From positions 1,364,001-1,428,000 of the forward strand of contig NZ_CP097843.1 of the NCBI RefSeq assembly GCF_023611505.1: DNA of 64,000 nucleotides, given 5' to 3'. This DNA comes from Streptococcus oralis (GTDB lineage Bacteria > Bacillota > Bacilli > Lactobacillales > Streptococcaceae). The notes under the pieces are model-generated. The model ran no database searches, was not told where the DNA came from, and saw only the letters and a program-made list of their open reading frames with translations. The position numbers and the translations under genes were made by a program. Shown in pieces: positions 9,500 through 17,816 of this stretch (positions are counted from its first letter, which is position 1; every line of letters starts with the position of its first letter).

Positions 9500-10023
9500 C
9501 AGTCTATCCTCTCTCCAAAGAAATATCCTTGTACTTTTTTAAAGAATTCCTGCTTGATTAAAAATCGAAAGGCGAGGAAAGCTATGGCTGTACCGATCAA
9601 GGTCGCTCCAAAAAATCGCGGAGTATAGATAAACCAGCTGAGCTTTGCCGCAGATCCCGTAAAGAGAACCATGACAGGATAGGAAACAATGGATCCGATA
9701 ATCCCTGTTCCCAGAATCTCTCCAAGGGCAGAATAGTGAAATTTTCGACCGTACTTATAAAAGAGACCTGCAAGGAGGGCTCCAAAAGTAGCTCCTGTTA
9801 GGGCCAAAGGGGGGATGCCTTGAGTAGACATACGGATAAAGGCTGTAACAGTAGCCATGACCAAGGAATAAACAGGTCCCATCAAAATTCCTGCAAGAAT
9901 GTTGACTACACTGGACATCGGTGCCATCCCTTCAATTCGAAAGATGGGTGTAAGAACTACGTCAAGAGCAATCATCATGGATAAAATGGTTAATTTGTGA
10001 ACTTGAAGTTGGTGGTTTCTCAT
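9499..10023 (-). CDS. thiW: ECF transporter substrate-binding (S) component, ThiW-like
   Basis: 174 residues with about five or six hydrophobic segments and little soluble sequence, as in S-components of energy-coupling-factor transporters. The position between tenA and thiM in a TPP-riboswitch operon, and the N-terminal [17 protein letters not shown] stretch, match ThiW, thought to import the thiazole precursor of thiamine; that fits thiM directly downstream. The EcfA and EcfT proteins needed to energise it are encoded upstream in the same operon. Substrate is inferred from context. Confidence 0.85.
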   Translation of the reverse strand: MRNHQLQVHKLTILSMMIALDVVLTPIFRIEGMAPMSSVVNILAGILMGPVYSLVMATVTAFIRMSTQGIPPLALTGATFGALLAGLFYKYGRKFHYSALGEILGTGIIGSIVSYPVMVLFTGSAAKLSWFIYTPRFFGATLIGTAIAFLAFRFLIKQEFFKKVQGYFFGERID

Positions 10024-10026
10024 TTT

Positions 10027-10719
10027 CTATTTCTTCTCTTTTTCTAAGGACTGCAAATCACTCGTCCAGGTTTGGTGTTGGTAAGCCATCTCCCAAAACT
10101 TGGCTTCCATGTGGACACTTCGGTGGAAGGCCTCTAGCATTTTTTGTTTGTCTGTCTCGTTGCTTTCTCGATAGAGTTGATTGACTAGCGCTTCTTCCTC
10201 TTTAATCTGCTGTTCTAATTCATCGGTGATATAGGTTTCAATCCACTGCTGATAAAGAGGATTCGGGGATGGTTTGCGATTAAGTGCCTTGCCCAAATCA
10301 TGGTATAACCAAGGACAAGGCAGCAAGCTCGCAAAAGCAATGCCCAAGTTTGGTTCTGCAAACTGTCGATAAATATGAGAAATGTAATGATAACAGGTTG
10401 GAGCGATTGGATGTTGCTCCATTTCCTGGTCACTGATTCCTAATTCCTTGAAAAATTGTTGGCGGATAAACAACTCACCATCCACTAGACTCTGGGCATT
10501 TTGTTTCAAGAGTCTTTTCATCTTTTCGTTTGAAGTCTTATCAGCCAAGAGGTGATAGGCTTCTGAAAAAGACTTCAGATAGTAGGCATCCTGAATCAGG
10601 TAATAGCGGAAAATAGAAGGTTCTAACGTTCCCTCTTGTAACTGTAAAACAAAGGGATGCTGAAAGGAAGCCTGCCAAGCTTCCCTGGATAATTCCATCG
10701 CAATATCTGTAAATTTCAT
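10027..10719 (-). CDS. tenA: Thiaminase II-type protein, TenA_C subclass
   Basis: TenA hydrolyses amino-HMP, a breakdown product of thiamine, to HMP for reuse. 230 residues, all-helical. The catalytic Cys of the TenA_C group is seen in SLLPCPWLYHDLG (about residue 135), and EAFHRSVHMEAKFWEMAY near the end carries the conserved late Glu. The C-terminal 15 residues are a loose charged tail. It lies between ecfT and thiW in the salvage operon. A second, different TenA is encoded at 13699-14367. Confidence 0.93.
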   Translation of the reverse strand: MKFTDIAMELSREAWQASFQHPFVLQLQEGTLEPSIFRYYLIQDAYYLKSFSEAYHLLADKTSNEKMKRLLKQNAQSLVDGELFIRQQFFKELGISDQEMEQHPIAPTCYHYISHIYRQFAEPNLGIAFASLLPCPWLYHDLGKALNRKPSPNPLYQQWIETYITDELEQQIKEEEALVNQLYRESNETDKQKMLEAFHRSVHMEAKFWEMAYQHQTWTSDLQSLEKEKK

Positions 10720-10729
10720 AATAACTCCT

Positions 10730-11380
10730 TTATAGAAATAGACTGGTTTGAAGCAATAAAAAGAAAAGCAGGTAGATTAATTTTGTTTTTTTAGGAATAT
10801 AAAAGGTCCGATAGCCATTCTCCAAATGAACATGTTCGTCATATCCATGTGCAGACAGGGCTCTCAAATAGAGATGGCGCCATCTAAAAACTGTCATCAG
10901 AACCTTACTGTAAATCAAGGGCGACCAAACATGCAGTTTTTGGCCACGCAGTAAGCAAGCTTCCTTGAGGGACTTGACTTCTTGATGAATAAGGGGGAAG
11001 GAATTAAATACCACAATCAAGGCATAAGCCCATGACCGTGATAGCCCCTTTTGAGCCAAGTACAAGAAAAGCTCTTTTAAGGAAATACTGGAAACAAAGA
11101 CAAGGCCGATACAAACTGTCACAAAAGCTCTCGTTCCAAGTATCACTGCCTGCGAAGCATCCCCATGTAACTGAATTGCCCAGTAATTAGCAAAGGAGGG
11201 CAAAATGGCGAGCACAATCATCCAAGCCAACATTTTAAATCGACGATAATAGAGCATAAAGAGGATGCAAAATGCGACTACCGAAAGATTCAGAGCAATC
11301 GAAGGAATGAAAGATGTTTCCAAGGATAAAATTAGAAAGAAGAGGCTGATAACTGGTGTCTTGGTTGCTACTTTGATCAT
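10730..11380 (-). CDS. ECF transporter transmembrane (T) component
   Basis: 216 residues, a short form of EcfT. It has four to five hydrophobic helices and a cytoplasmic region carrying the SLKEACLLRG segment, which matches the A-R-G type coupling motif that contacts the ATPase. Downstream of it the HGYDEHVHLENGY stretch is soluble. It lies 1 bp after the ATPase gene. By gene order it corresponds to YkoC of the YkoEDC thiamine-precursor importer of Bacillus. Function by family and context. Confidence 0.88.
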   Translation of the reverse strand: MIKVATKTPVISLFFLILSLETSFIPSIALNLSVVAFCILFMLYYRRFKMLAWMIVLAILPSFANYWAIQLHGDASQAVILGTRAFVTVCIGLVFVSSISLKELFLYLAQKGLSRSWAYALIVVFNSFPLIHQEVKSLKEACLLRGQKLHVWSPLIYSKVLMTVFRWRHLYLRALSAHGYDEHVHLENGYRTFYIPKKTKLIYLLFFLLLQTSLFL

Positions 11381-11381
11381 A

Positions 11382-12767
11382 CTACCTCACCTCCCCTAGA
11401 GTATCAATGTTCAGAGATGAGAGAGGTTTGCTGATGGTCACGTCTTGGAGATGACTGAGCCCCTCACTAGTCATCTCAATCCAATAATCAACCACAGAGA
11501 TCAAGGGATCTAAACGATGGCTAATGATCAGAAAACTTCTTCCTTGATTTCTCTCCTCCACAATCCACTGACAAAAATAATGGCAAGCTCTATCATCCAA
11601 ACCTGCAAAAGGTTCATCTAGCAAGATCACAGAGGCCTTACTAGTTAAGATGGTCAATAGCTGAAGAATCTTTTGTTGGCCACCACTTAATTGATAGGGA
11701 CTCTTATCAAGCGCCTGCTCCAAATTAAAATATCGTAAAGCTTGGAGAATCCGCTGATTTCTTTCAGAGTCTGGACTATCTAATTGCAGTTCCTCTCTCA
11801 GACTGACTCGGATAATTTGCTTCTCAGCTTCCTGAACAACTCCCGTCAGGTCACGGTACAAACTCTTTTTCTTTTTCAGGACTGTCCCCTTCCAGGTAAT
11901 GCGCCCTTTATACTTCTGAAATTGAAGAATAGACCGAAAGAGGGTTGATTTCCCGACACCATTGTCACCCAAGATACAGGAAATTCCTTGGTAGAAAGTA
12001 AAATCCGCAATCGAAAAGAGGGGACGCTTATCCAGCTCACAAGTCGTTCTATCCATATGGAACAATTCCGGGCTAGAAGCAACATTCTTTGAAGAAACCT
12101 GTGTCATCTCAGAGGTAGGGATTTGAAACACTTCCCTTAGTTGTCCATCTCTTAGCTCCACCATATGGTCGATATAGGCTTCATAATCAGATAAATCATG
12201 GTCGCACAGGATGACTGCCTTCCCATTAGAGGCTAACTCTTTTAGAATCTCCAATATCTCGATTCTGCTCTTGCGGTCAATGGAAGCGAAGGGCTCATCC
12301 AAGAGATAGACCCTAGGATTCATAGCAAAGAGAACAGCCAAAGAAGCCTTTTGCTTTTCCCCACCTGATAAGTGATGAATTGGACGGTGCAAAATCGCCT
12401 TACAACGACATTGCCCAACCACCTCTGCTATTTTAGAATCAATTTCCTGAACGGGATGGCCGATATTCTCCAGGGTGAAAATCAGCTCCTCAAACAAGTT
12501 CTCCATGGTAAATTGATGATTAGGATTTTGAAAGAGAATACCAACCGTCTGGACACGTTTGATGATAGAAAGCTGACTGACCTCACTCCCATTTATCAGG
12601 ACTTGACCGCTATAGGGAAGAGAACTGACTTGGGCAATGACTTGAAAGAGACTGGATTTTCCTGAACCACTGCTCCCAACTAACAAGGTAAAGGCTTGCT
12701 CATGAAAAGTAAAATCAAGCGGCTCAGAGAAGATTGGGGACTGAATCGCTCGTAGTTCCAGGCCCAT
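11382..12767 (-). CDS. ECF transporter ATPase, two fused ATPase domains
   Basis: 461 residues holding two complete ABC cassettes in one chain. The first has Walker A GSSGSGKSS (about 32-40), signature LSGGEKQKA and Walker B VYLLDEPFASID. The second has Walker A GDNGVGKST, signature LSGGQQKIL and Walker B VILLDEPFAGLD. Both halves look catalytically complete. It corresponds to YkoD and would drive the YkoE and ThiW S-components. It starts immediately after the ykoE stop codon. Confidence 0.93.
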   Translation of the reverse strand: MGLELRAIQSPIFSEPLDFTFHEQAFTLLVGSSGSGKSSLFQVIAQVSSLPYSGQVLINGSEVSQLSIIKRVQTVGILFQNPNHQFTMENLFEELIFTLENIGHPVQEIDSKIAEVVGQCRCKAILHRPIHHLSGGEKQKASLAVLFAMNPRVYLLDEPFASIDRKSRIEILEILKELASNGKAVILCDHDLSDYEAYIDHMVELRDGQLREVFQIPTSEMTQVSSKNVASSPELFHMDRTTCELDKRPLFSIADFTFYQGISCILGDNGVGKSTLFRSILQFQKYKGRITWKGTVLKKKKSLYRDLTGVVQEAEKQIIRVSLREELQLDSPDSERNQRILQALRYFNLEQALDKSPYQLSGGQQKILQLLTILTSKASVILLDEPFAGLDDRACHYFCQWIVEERNQGRSFLIISHRLDPLISVVDYWIEMTSEGLSHLQDVTISKPLSSLNIDTLGEVR

Positions 12768-13328
12768 CTATGCCTTTCCTCCAGCTGCAAACTGATGATA
12801 GAGTTTGACAATGGCACGAACCAAGATGGTACAGAAGAAAAAGACGGAAATAAAACGTACCACCAGCAAGGAAAGGACAAAAGGAAGGGAGAAGGCATAG
12901 TAACCTAATTTAATGTATTCATAGACAAAGCTAAAAAGCGTAATCCCAATACTATTAGCAGTTAGAGAGAGCCAACTTTCATAGCGATTCTTGGTCACAA
13001 GAAAGCCAAATTCACTTCCCAGACCTTGAACCAAGCCAGACAAAAGAGCGCCTAGACCGAATTGGCTACCATATAGGACTTCCGCAAGTGCAGCGAGCAC
13101 TTCTCCAATCGTTGCACTTCCGACTCTTGGAACAAAGATGGCCGCAATGGGCGCAGCCATACACCAGAGACCAAAAAGGATCTCATTGGCAAAGGCCTGC
13201 AAACCAAGAGGGGCCAAGATCAGGGTGAGGATATCAAACAGATAGCCTGAACCCACAAAAACGCCACCAAAAAAGATAGACAAGAAAGCAAGTAAGATAA
13301 CATCTTTTAACTGCCATTTTTTCAACAT
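12768..13328 (-). CDS. ykoE: ECF transporter S component, YkoE family (thiamine/HMP uptake)
   Basis: 186 residues from the ATG at 13328, chosen because AAGGAG lies 7 bp before it; a longer frame reaches 13361 but has no ribosome site. The protein is almost entirely membrane helices, with a conserved GLVQGLGSEFGF stretch near the middle that is typical of YkoE. YkoE is the substrate-binding part of a thiamine or HMP importer. First gene of the operon, about 170 bp downstream of the TPP riboswitch and its terminator. Confidence 0.92.
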   Translation of the reverse strand: MLKKWQLKDVILLAFLSIFFGGVFVGSGYLFDILTLILAPLGLQAFANEILFGLWCMAAPIAAIFVPRVGSATIGEVLAALAEVLYGSQFGLGALLSGLVQGLGSEFGFLVTKNRYESWLSLTANSIGITLFSFVYEYIKLGYYAFSLPFVLSLLVVRFISVFFFCTILVRAIVKLYHQFAAGGKA

Positions 13329-13414
13329 AAAAAACTCCTTTTTTAAAGAAAAGTGGGGCATTCAAGGAGAGCTACCAAAAGGCTTGCCGTCAAGCCTATC
13401 CTCTTTTGATAAAC

Positions 13415-13450
13415 AAAAAAACTCCAATTACAAACGAGAATTAGAGTTTA
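13415..13450 (-). terminator. Riboswitch-controlled terminator before ykoE
   Basis: On the minus strand AACTCTAATT pairs with AATTGGAGTT and is followed by a run of seven T. It lies about 50 nt after the TPP aptamer and before the first gene, so it is the likely expression platform (premature termination when TPP is bound). Confidence 0.85.
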
Positions 13451-13498
13451 CCTTACAAGATTAGACCGTTCTTTTCGACATACGAAAAAAACCTTTTC

Positions 13499-13572
13499 AC
13501 ATTTCCCTTCGCCAGTATTAACTGTATCAGGTTCAATGGGTATCATCTCAGCCTAAAGCACCCCAAATGTCT
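13499..13572 (-). ncRNA. TPP riboswitch upstream of ykoE operon
   Basis: On the minus strand ACATTTGGGGTGC opens the aptamer, followed by GGCTGAGATGATACCC, TGAACCTGATACAGTTAATA and CTGGCGAAGGGAAATGT, the classic thi box. P1 pairs ACATTT with AAATGT. Confidence 0.95.
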
Positions 13573-13594
13573 TTATTATTTAATTACTGGACCA

Positions 13595-13623
13595 GTATAG
13601 CAAAAAATGAAAGCCCTAGCAAG
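13595..13623 (-). promoter_or_regulatory. Promoter of ykoE operon leader
   Basis: Minus-strand -10 TATACT (13595-13600) and a TTGCTA-type -35 about 17 bp upstream; the arrangement is repeated at the second leader copy. Confidence 0.65.
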
Positions 13624-13698
13624 ATATTTGGCCGGAAAATATATTTATATAGTTTGTTTGTTAATTCTTTTAATCTACATAAAAGTATTGAATCTGTC

Positions 13699-14367
13699 CT
13701 ATAATTCATAACCGATATCAAAAAAGGCTAATTCTAAAGCAACTGCTTGATTCCAGCGTTGCTGAAGTTCTGTCAAATCTTCTCGATTTTTCCCGACACG
13801 ATTGAGTTCGTCAACCAGAAATTGAACCCACTCTGTAAAGAAAAGACCTCTGTGGAGATTGATCCATTCCAAATGAATATAGGCTTCAGGTAGAGCCAAA
13901 TCTTTAGAACCCCAGTCTAAATAGAGACCTTCTGCAATGACCAGCATGACCAAAAGATGAGCATAGTCTGATGAAGCCACAGCAGAATACATTAGCTCCT
14001 GAAAGGCTTTTGTTATAGGGTGCAAAGTCACTTCTATATATTCATTCTCTGCTACTTTTAACTCTTTGAAAGCCTTTTGGAAATAGCCGTCTTCATCTGC
14101 TTCAAGAAAACCTAGTTGCTTGGCAAAACGAAGCTTGGATTCAAGCTGGTCTGCGTGGGCTACGCAGGCACCCAGCATGGATAAGAAGGCATCAAAGAAG
14201 TGATAATCTTGAATTAGGTATTCTTTTAAGACATTATTCTCAATTGTTCCTGCAAAAAGTTCCTTGACAAAACGATGATTGATTGCAGCCTGCCAATCCT
14301 TCTGACTGCTTTTTAATAATTCTCCAACAATCAAACCTGGCTGAAATGCATAGTCTTGTGTTTCCAT
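13699..14367 (-). CDS. TenA family protein, TenA_E subclass
   Basis: 222 residues, all-helical TenA/PQQC fold. The catalytic Cys position of the other TenA is replaced: the matching helix reads MLVIAEGLYLDWG with a Glu, which defines the TenA_E group. Known of the group: TenA_E proteins act on other thiamine breakdown products (for example formylaminopyrimidine in related systems), but substrates are not settled. It is a single-gene unit behind its own TPP riboswitch and terminator, which are a duplicate of the ykoE leader. Identity with other TenA in the window is low, so it is not a recent gene duplicate even though its leader is. Confidence 0.9.
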   Translation of the reverse strand: METQDYAFQPGLIVGELLKSSQKDWQAAINHRFVKELFAGTIENNVLKEYLIQDYHFFDAFLSMLGACVAHADQLESKLRFAKQLGFLEADEDGYFQKAFKELKVAENEYIEVTLHPITKAFQELMYSAVASSDYAHLLVMLVIAEGLYLDWGSKDLALPEAYIHLEWINLHRGLFFTEWVQFLVDELNRVGKNREDLTELQQRWNQAVALELAFFDIGYEL

Positions 14368-14513
14368 ATTTACTTCTCCTATCTTTACTCCTTAGTAATT
14401 AATAAAACACCAAGAGATACCAAGCAAAATCCTAGTTTCACTTGATCCTTTTAAAGAAAATTGAGGGCATTTACAGAGAGCTACCTAAACAAGCCTATCC
14501 AGTTTATATAGAC

Positions 14514-14550
14514 AAAAAAACCCCAATTACAATTAAGAATTAGAGTTTAC
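14514..14550 (-). terminator. Riboswitch-controlled terminator before second tenA
   Basis: Minus strand AACTCTAATT pairs with AATTGGGGTT, followed by a T run; second copy of the terminator at 13415-13450. Confidence 0.8.
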
Positions 14551-14597
14551 CTTACAAGATTAGACAGTTTCCTTCAACATACGAAAAAAACCTTTTC

Positions 14598-14669
14598 ACA
14601 TTTCCCTTCGCCAGTCTTAACTGTATCAGGTTCAATGGGTATCATCTCAGCCTAAAGCACCCCAAATGT
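14598..14669 (-). ncRNA. TPP riboswitch upstream of second tenA
   Basis: Nearly identical to the aptamer at 13499-13572 (GGCTGAGATGATACCC, GAACCTGATACAGTTAAG, CTGGCGAAGGG all kept; one change at the centre). Confidence 0.95.
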
Positions 14670-14692
14670 CTTTATTATTTAATTACTGGACC

Positions 14693-14721
14693 AGTATAAC
14701 AGAATTTGAAAGCCCTAGCAA
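14693..14721 (-). promoter_or_regulatory. Promoter of second tenA leader
   Basis: Minus strand TTGCTA (14716-14721), 17-bp spacer, TATACT (14693-14698), with a TG just before the -10. Confidence 0.7.
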
Positions 14722-14786
14722 GATATTTGACCGGAAAATATATTTATATAGTTTATGATAACGATTTAATCTTTCTATACACGAAG

Positions 14787-14813
14787 AAAAACCTCCACAT
14801 CAGGTGGAGGCCT
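14787..14813 (-). terminator. lctO terminator
   Basis: Minus strand CCTCCAC, loop CTGAT, GTGGAGG, then TTTTT, just after the lctO stop codon. Confidence 0.88.
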
Positions 14814-14822
14814 TCTACTTTA

Positions 14823-15959
14823 TCAATACAATTTCAAATCACGAGGATCGACTGGGAAGGTTGGGTTGTATGGGTTATGACGGAGTTTGAAGTGTTTGAC
14901 ATCCTCAATAGTCTGAGTTCCAGATAACTGCATGACTGTCTTCAATTCTGCATTCAAGTGCTCAAAGACTTGACGCACACCAACACTACCACCAAGGGCC
15001 AAACCATAGATAACAGGGCGGCCAATAGCTACCAAGTCTGCCCCTGAAGCCAAGGCTTTAAAGACGTGTTGACCACGACGAACACCAGAGTCAAAGACAA
15101 TTGGCACACGTTTATCAACTGCTTCTGCTACTTCTTGAAGTGAATCAAAGGCAGCTGGCCCACCGTCGATTTGGCGACCACCGTGGTTGGTTACCCAGAT
15201 ACCAGAAGCACCTGCGGCAAGCGAACGTTCAACGTCCTCACGGCACTGTGGCCCCTTGACATAGACAGGAAGTCCTGAGTATTCAGCGATAAATTCGACA
15301 TCGCGTGGAGACAAGCGTTGTTTGGCTGACTTATAAACAAAGTCCATTGATTTTCCAGCACCTTCTGGCAGGTATTCCTCAACAATCGGCATGCCAACTG
15401 GGAAGACAAAACCATTGCGCTTATCGACCTCACGATTGCCCCCTACGGTAGCATCTGCCGTCAAGACAATCGCTTTGTAGCCTTCAGCCTTCACACGGTC
15501 CATGATATGGCGGTTGATTCCGTCATCCTTACTAAAGTAAAATTGGAACCAATGAGGTGTCCCTTGAAGGGCTTCCGAAATTTCTGGAAGGTCTACAGTA
15601 GAGTAAGAGCTGGTTGTATAGAGGGAACCAAACTCATGCACACCACGCGCAGTGGCTACTTCCCCCTGCTCATTTGCTAATTTATGAGCCGCAACAGGCG
15701 CCATAATGATGGGTGAAGATAGTTTTTCACCTGCAAATTCAATCTCTGTACTTGGATTTTCAACATCACAAAGCGTATGTGGAACGATGAGTTTGTGGTT
15801 AAAGGCACGGATATTCTCGCGTAAAGTGAAAGTATCCTCTGCTCCACTAGCGATATAACCGAAGGCTGCTTTAGGAATGACTTGTTGCGCCATTGGCTCC
15901 AAATCATAAGTGTTAATAAAATCTACAGGTCCTTCTGCATTGCTTGTTTTATATGACAT
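14823..15959 (-). CDS. lctO: L-lactate oxidase (H2O2-forming)
   Basis: LctO is an FMN enzyme oxidising L-lactate to pyruvate with O2, giving H2O2; its pyruvate feeds SpxB. 378 residues, full length. Visible FMN and substrate motifs of the alpha-hydroxyacid oxidase family: MAPVAAHKLA, QFYFSKDD, VLTADATVGGNREVD, the catalytic-base segment WVTNHGGRQIDGGPAA and the phosphate-binding FDSGVRRGQHV...AIGRPVIYG. The gene is monocistronic with a strong terminator. A cre-like site lies between start codon and promoter region, pointing to CcpA control as for spxB. Confidence 0.96.
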   Translation of the reverse strand: MSYKTSNAEGPVDFINTYDLEPMAQQVIPKAAFGYIASGAEDTFTLRENIRAFNHKLIVPHTLCDVENPSTEIEFAGEKLSSPIIMAPVAAHKLANEQGEVATARGVHEFGSLYTTSSYSTVDLPEISEALQGTPHWFQFYFSKDDGINRHIMDRVKAEGYKAIVLTADATVGGNREVDKRNGFVFPVGMPIVEEYLPEGAGKSMDFVYKSAKQRLSPRDVEFIAEYSGLPVYVKGPQCREDVERSLAAGASGIWVTNHGGRQIDGGPAAFDSLQEVAEAVDKRVPIVFDSGVRRGQHVFKALASGADLVAIGRPVIYGLALGGSVGVRQVFEHLNAELKTVMQLSGTQTIEDVKHFKLRHNPYNPTFPVDPRDLKLY

Positions 15960-15977
15960 AAAGTGTCCTCCTTATCA

Positions 15978-15991
15978 AGTAAGCGTTTACT
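15978..15991. promoter_or_regulatory. cre-like site upstream of lctO
   Basis: AGTAAGCGTTTACT, a nearly perfect palindrome with central CG, close to the cre consensus and about 20 bp before the lctO start codon. Position suggests repression by blocking transcription. Confidence 0.6.
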
Positions 15992-16161
15992 TTTTCTTAC
16001 ATAAACTATCTTACCTCTTTTTCAGGTTCCTTTCAAAAATTTTGTCTGGCAATTTCAAACTGATTATCTGAATATGCCCCCAAAAAAGAGAGGACTCTCA
16101 TTCTACCATTATTCTATACTCTTCTTTACCTTTAGGGAGCTTTGTTTTATTGCCCACATAT

Positions 16162-16196
16162 AAAAAATCAGATAATCCTAGTGACTACCTGATTTT
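16162..16196 (-). terminator. pyrE terminator
   Basis: Minus strand AAAATCAGGTA pairs imperfectly with TATCTGATTTTTT just after the pyrE stop. Confidence 0.7.
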
Positions 16197-16203
16197 CTAT
16201 ATT

Positions 16204-16836
16204 TTAGGCATTTTGCCAATTTTCTTGATCTTCTTTAAAGCGTTTTAGGAGAGCGAGTCCTTCTGGTGTGATATATCCCTCTTCTTGGGCTAGGTGGATC
16301 AGTTCACTGTAGTTAGAAAGCGTCACAAGTTTGACACCTGCGTCTGCAAAGTTTTTATCTGCTTTTGGTAGTTGATAACTAAAAATAGCTACAACACCAA
16401 GAACGTCTGCTCCTTCGCGTTTGGCAGCTGCTACAGCCTCGAGAACAGAACCACCAGTTGAAATGAGGTCTTCAACAACAACCATCTTTTGCCCCTGAGA
16501 TACGCGACCTTCGATTTGATTACCAGCTCCGTGGTCTTTTGGTTTGCTGCGGATGTAGGCAAAAGGCAAGTTCATCTTGTCAGCGATGATAGCTCCGTGA
16601 GGAATCCCTGCTGTTGCAGTTCCTGCAATCACTTCAACCTCCGGAAATTCTGCTTTAATAGCTTCCACAAAACCATTTTCAATTAGGGTACGAGTTTCTG
16701 GATAGGCAAGCGTCACACGGTTGTCAGTATAAATCGGCGATTTGATACCAGATGCCCAAGTGAAAGGCTCCTCTGGTTTGAGGTAAACGGCTTGGATTTT
16801 CAAGAGGTGGCTAGCGATATCTTTAGCAAGTGTCAT
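16204..16836 (-). CDS. pyrE: Orotate phosphoribosyltransferase
   Basis: PyrE makes orotidine 5'-phosphate from orotate and PRPP, the fifth step of UMP synthesis. 210 residues. The PRPP-binding loop [17 protein letters not shown] is at about 119-135, with the [17 protein letters not shown] flexible loop before it. A clear AGGAG precedes ATG 16836. It follows pyrF by 33 bp in a two-gene unit controlled by the PyrR attenuator at 17625-17720. Confidence 0.97.
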   Translation of the reverse strand: MTLAKDIASHLLKIQAVYLKPEEPFTWASGIKSPIYTDNRVTLAYPETRTLIENGFVEAIKAEFPEVEVIAGTATAGIPHGAIIADKMNLPFAYIRSKPKDHGAGNQIEGRVSQGQKMVVVEDLISTGGSVLEAVAAAKREGADVLGVVAIFSYQLPKADKNFADAGVKLVTLSNYSELIHLAQEEGYITPEGLALLKRFKEDQENWQNA

Positions 16837-16869
16837 AGTATTCTCCTTTTGCTTTTGTAATCTATTTCT

Positions 16870-17571
16870 TTAATTTCTGTCTTGGTTCCATTCATCCTTG
16901 ATAGCATGATAAGCTGCAACAGGATCCTCAGCTTGGGTAATGGGACGTCCTACTACGATATAGTCACTACCGATTTGATAAGCATCCGCTGGCGTCATGA
17001 CGCGTTTTTGGTCTCCTACCGCAGCTCCCGCTGGACGAATTCCCGGTGTCAGACAGATAAAATCTGGATTGGTGGCTTCTTTGATGAGTTGCACTTCCTG
17101 GGCCGAGCAAACGACACCATCCAAGCCTGCTTCAGCTGTCTTCTTGGCATAGTGAATCACAGACTCTTGCAGGCTGGTTTGGATATTTTGAAAATCCTGC
17201 ATCTGGCTTTCCGACGTTGATGTAAGCTGGGTCACAGCGATCAATTTAGCTTGTGTCCCAAGACCTTCACGCGCAGCCTTCATCATCTCTACACCACCAG
17301 CAGCATGAACATTTGTCATGTCCACACCAAGCTGAGACAAGACCCTCATAGCAGATTTGACTGTATTTGGAATGTCATGTAGCTTGAGGTCCAAAAAGAC
17401 ACTATGTCCCAGTGACTTCAAATAACGGACAACTTCCGGACCCTCCGCATAATAAAGCTCCATTCCCACTTTTAGATAAAGACTTTCTTCTGCTGGGAAA
17501 AGAGATAAAAATTCCTTGACCGCCTCAAAACTAGGAAAATCAAGAGCAATAACTGGACGATGTTCACGCAT
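16870..17571 (-). CDS. pyrF: Orotidine 5'-phosphate decarboxylase
   Basis: PyrF decarboxylates OMP to UMP. 233 residues, TIM barrel. The catalytic charge network is visible in [14 protein letters not shown] (about 58-71, Asp-Lys-His-Asp), and the phosphate-binding end in VTPGIRPAG (seen as LTPGIRPAG) and VVGRPIT. First gene of pyrF-pyrE, 60 bp after the attenuator terminator. Confidence 0.97.
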   Translation of the reverse strand: MREHRPVIALDFPSFEAVKEFLSLFPAEESLYLKVGMELYYAEGPEVVRYLKSLGHSVFLDLKLHDIPNTVKSAMRVLSQLGVDMTNVHAAGGVEMMKAAREGLGTQAKLIAVTQLTSTSESQMQDFQNIQTSLQESVIHYAKKTAEAGLDGVVCSAQEVQLIKEATNPDFICLTPGIRPAGAAVGDQKRVMTPADAYQIGSDYIVVGRPITQAEDPVAAYHAIKDEWNQDRN

Positions 17572-17624
17572 ACCTTTCTCCTTTTACCTTTACGAGCAAG
17601 AGAGTATGGTTAAAAACAAACCAC

Positions 17625-17713
17625 GAAAAAAGGAACCTGCCAACAGCAAGGTTCCACGAAAAATGGGTAGTCTCCACCCTTTCACCGTCTAACCTTAGCT
17701 GCCTCTCTGGACT
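17625..17713 (-). ncRNA. PyrR-binding attenuator of pyrFE
   Basis: On the minus strand AGTCCAGAGAGGCA (17700-17713) matches the PyrR anti-antiterminator loop ARUCCNGNGAGGYU except the last base. It is followed by an intrinsic terminator (GGAACCTTGC, loop, GGCAGGTTCC, then T run; 17625-17655). Known mechanism: PyrR with UMP stabilises the binding loop, freeing the terminator. Confidence 0.92.
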
Positions 17714-17732
17714 GCTTTAAAGGTTTTTTTCT

Positions 17733-17761
17733 ATTCTATTATTTATAGTAGGACTTGTCAA
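17733..17761 (-). promoter_or_regulatory. pyrFE promoter
   Basis: Minus strand TTGACA (17756-17761), 17-bp spacer, TAGAAT (17733-17738). Confidence 0.85.
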
Positions 17762-17816
17762 GCAAAAACTCAAAACTGGACTTCTATACCATTCAAAATC
17801 AAGAGGAAAAGTTAGT

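Larger units (their letters stand above)
13342..13657 (-). repeat. Duplicated riboswitch leader, copy 1
   Basis: About 310 bp directly repeated at 14447-14754: start of leader, terminator, aptamer, promoter and about 40 bp beyond the -35. It explains the gene-free stretch before the second tenA. Confidence 0.8.
14447..14754 (-). repeat. Duplicated riboswitch leader, copy 2
   Basis: Second copy of the 310-bp leader, diverged mostly between the terminator and the ykoE/tenA side. With 14755-14786 it fills the gap between the second tenA and lctO. Confidence 0.8.

Noticed and set aside
14706..14927. Frame across the duplicated leader and lctO 3' end
   Set aside because: It crosses the riboswitch promoter and the lctO terminator and reads lctO antisense, with no family match.
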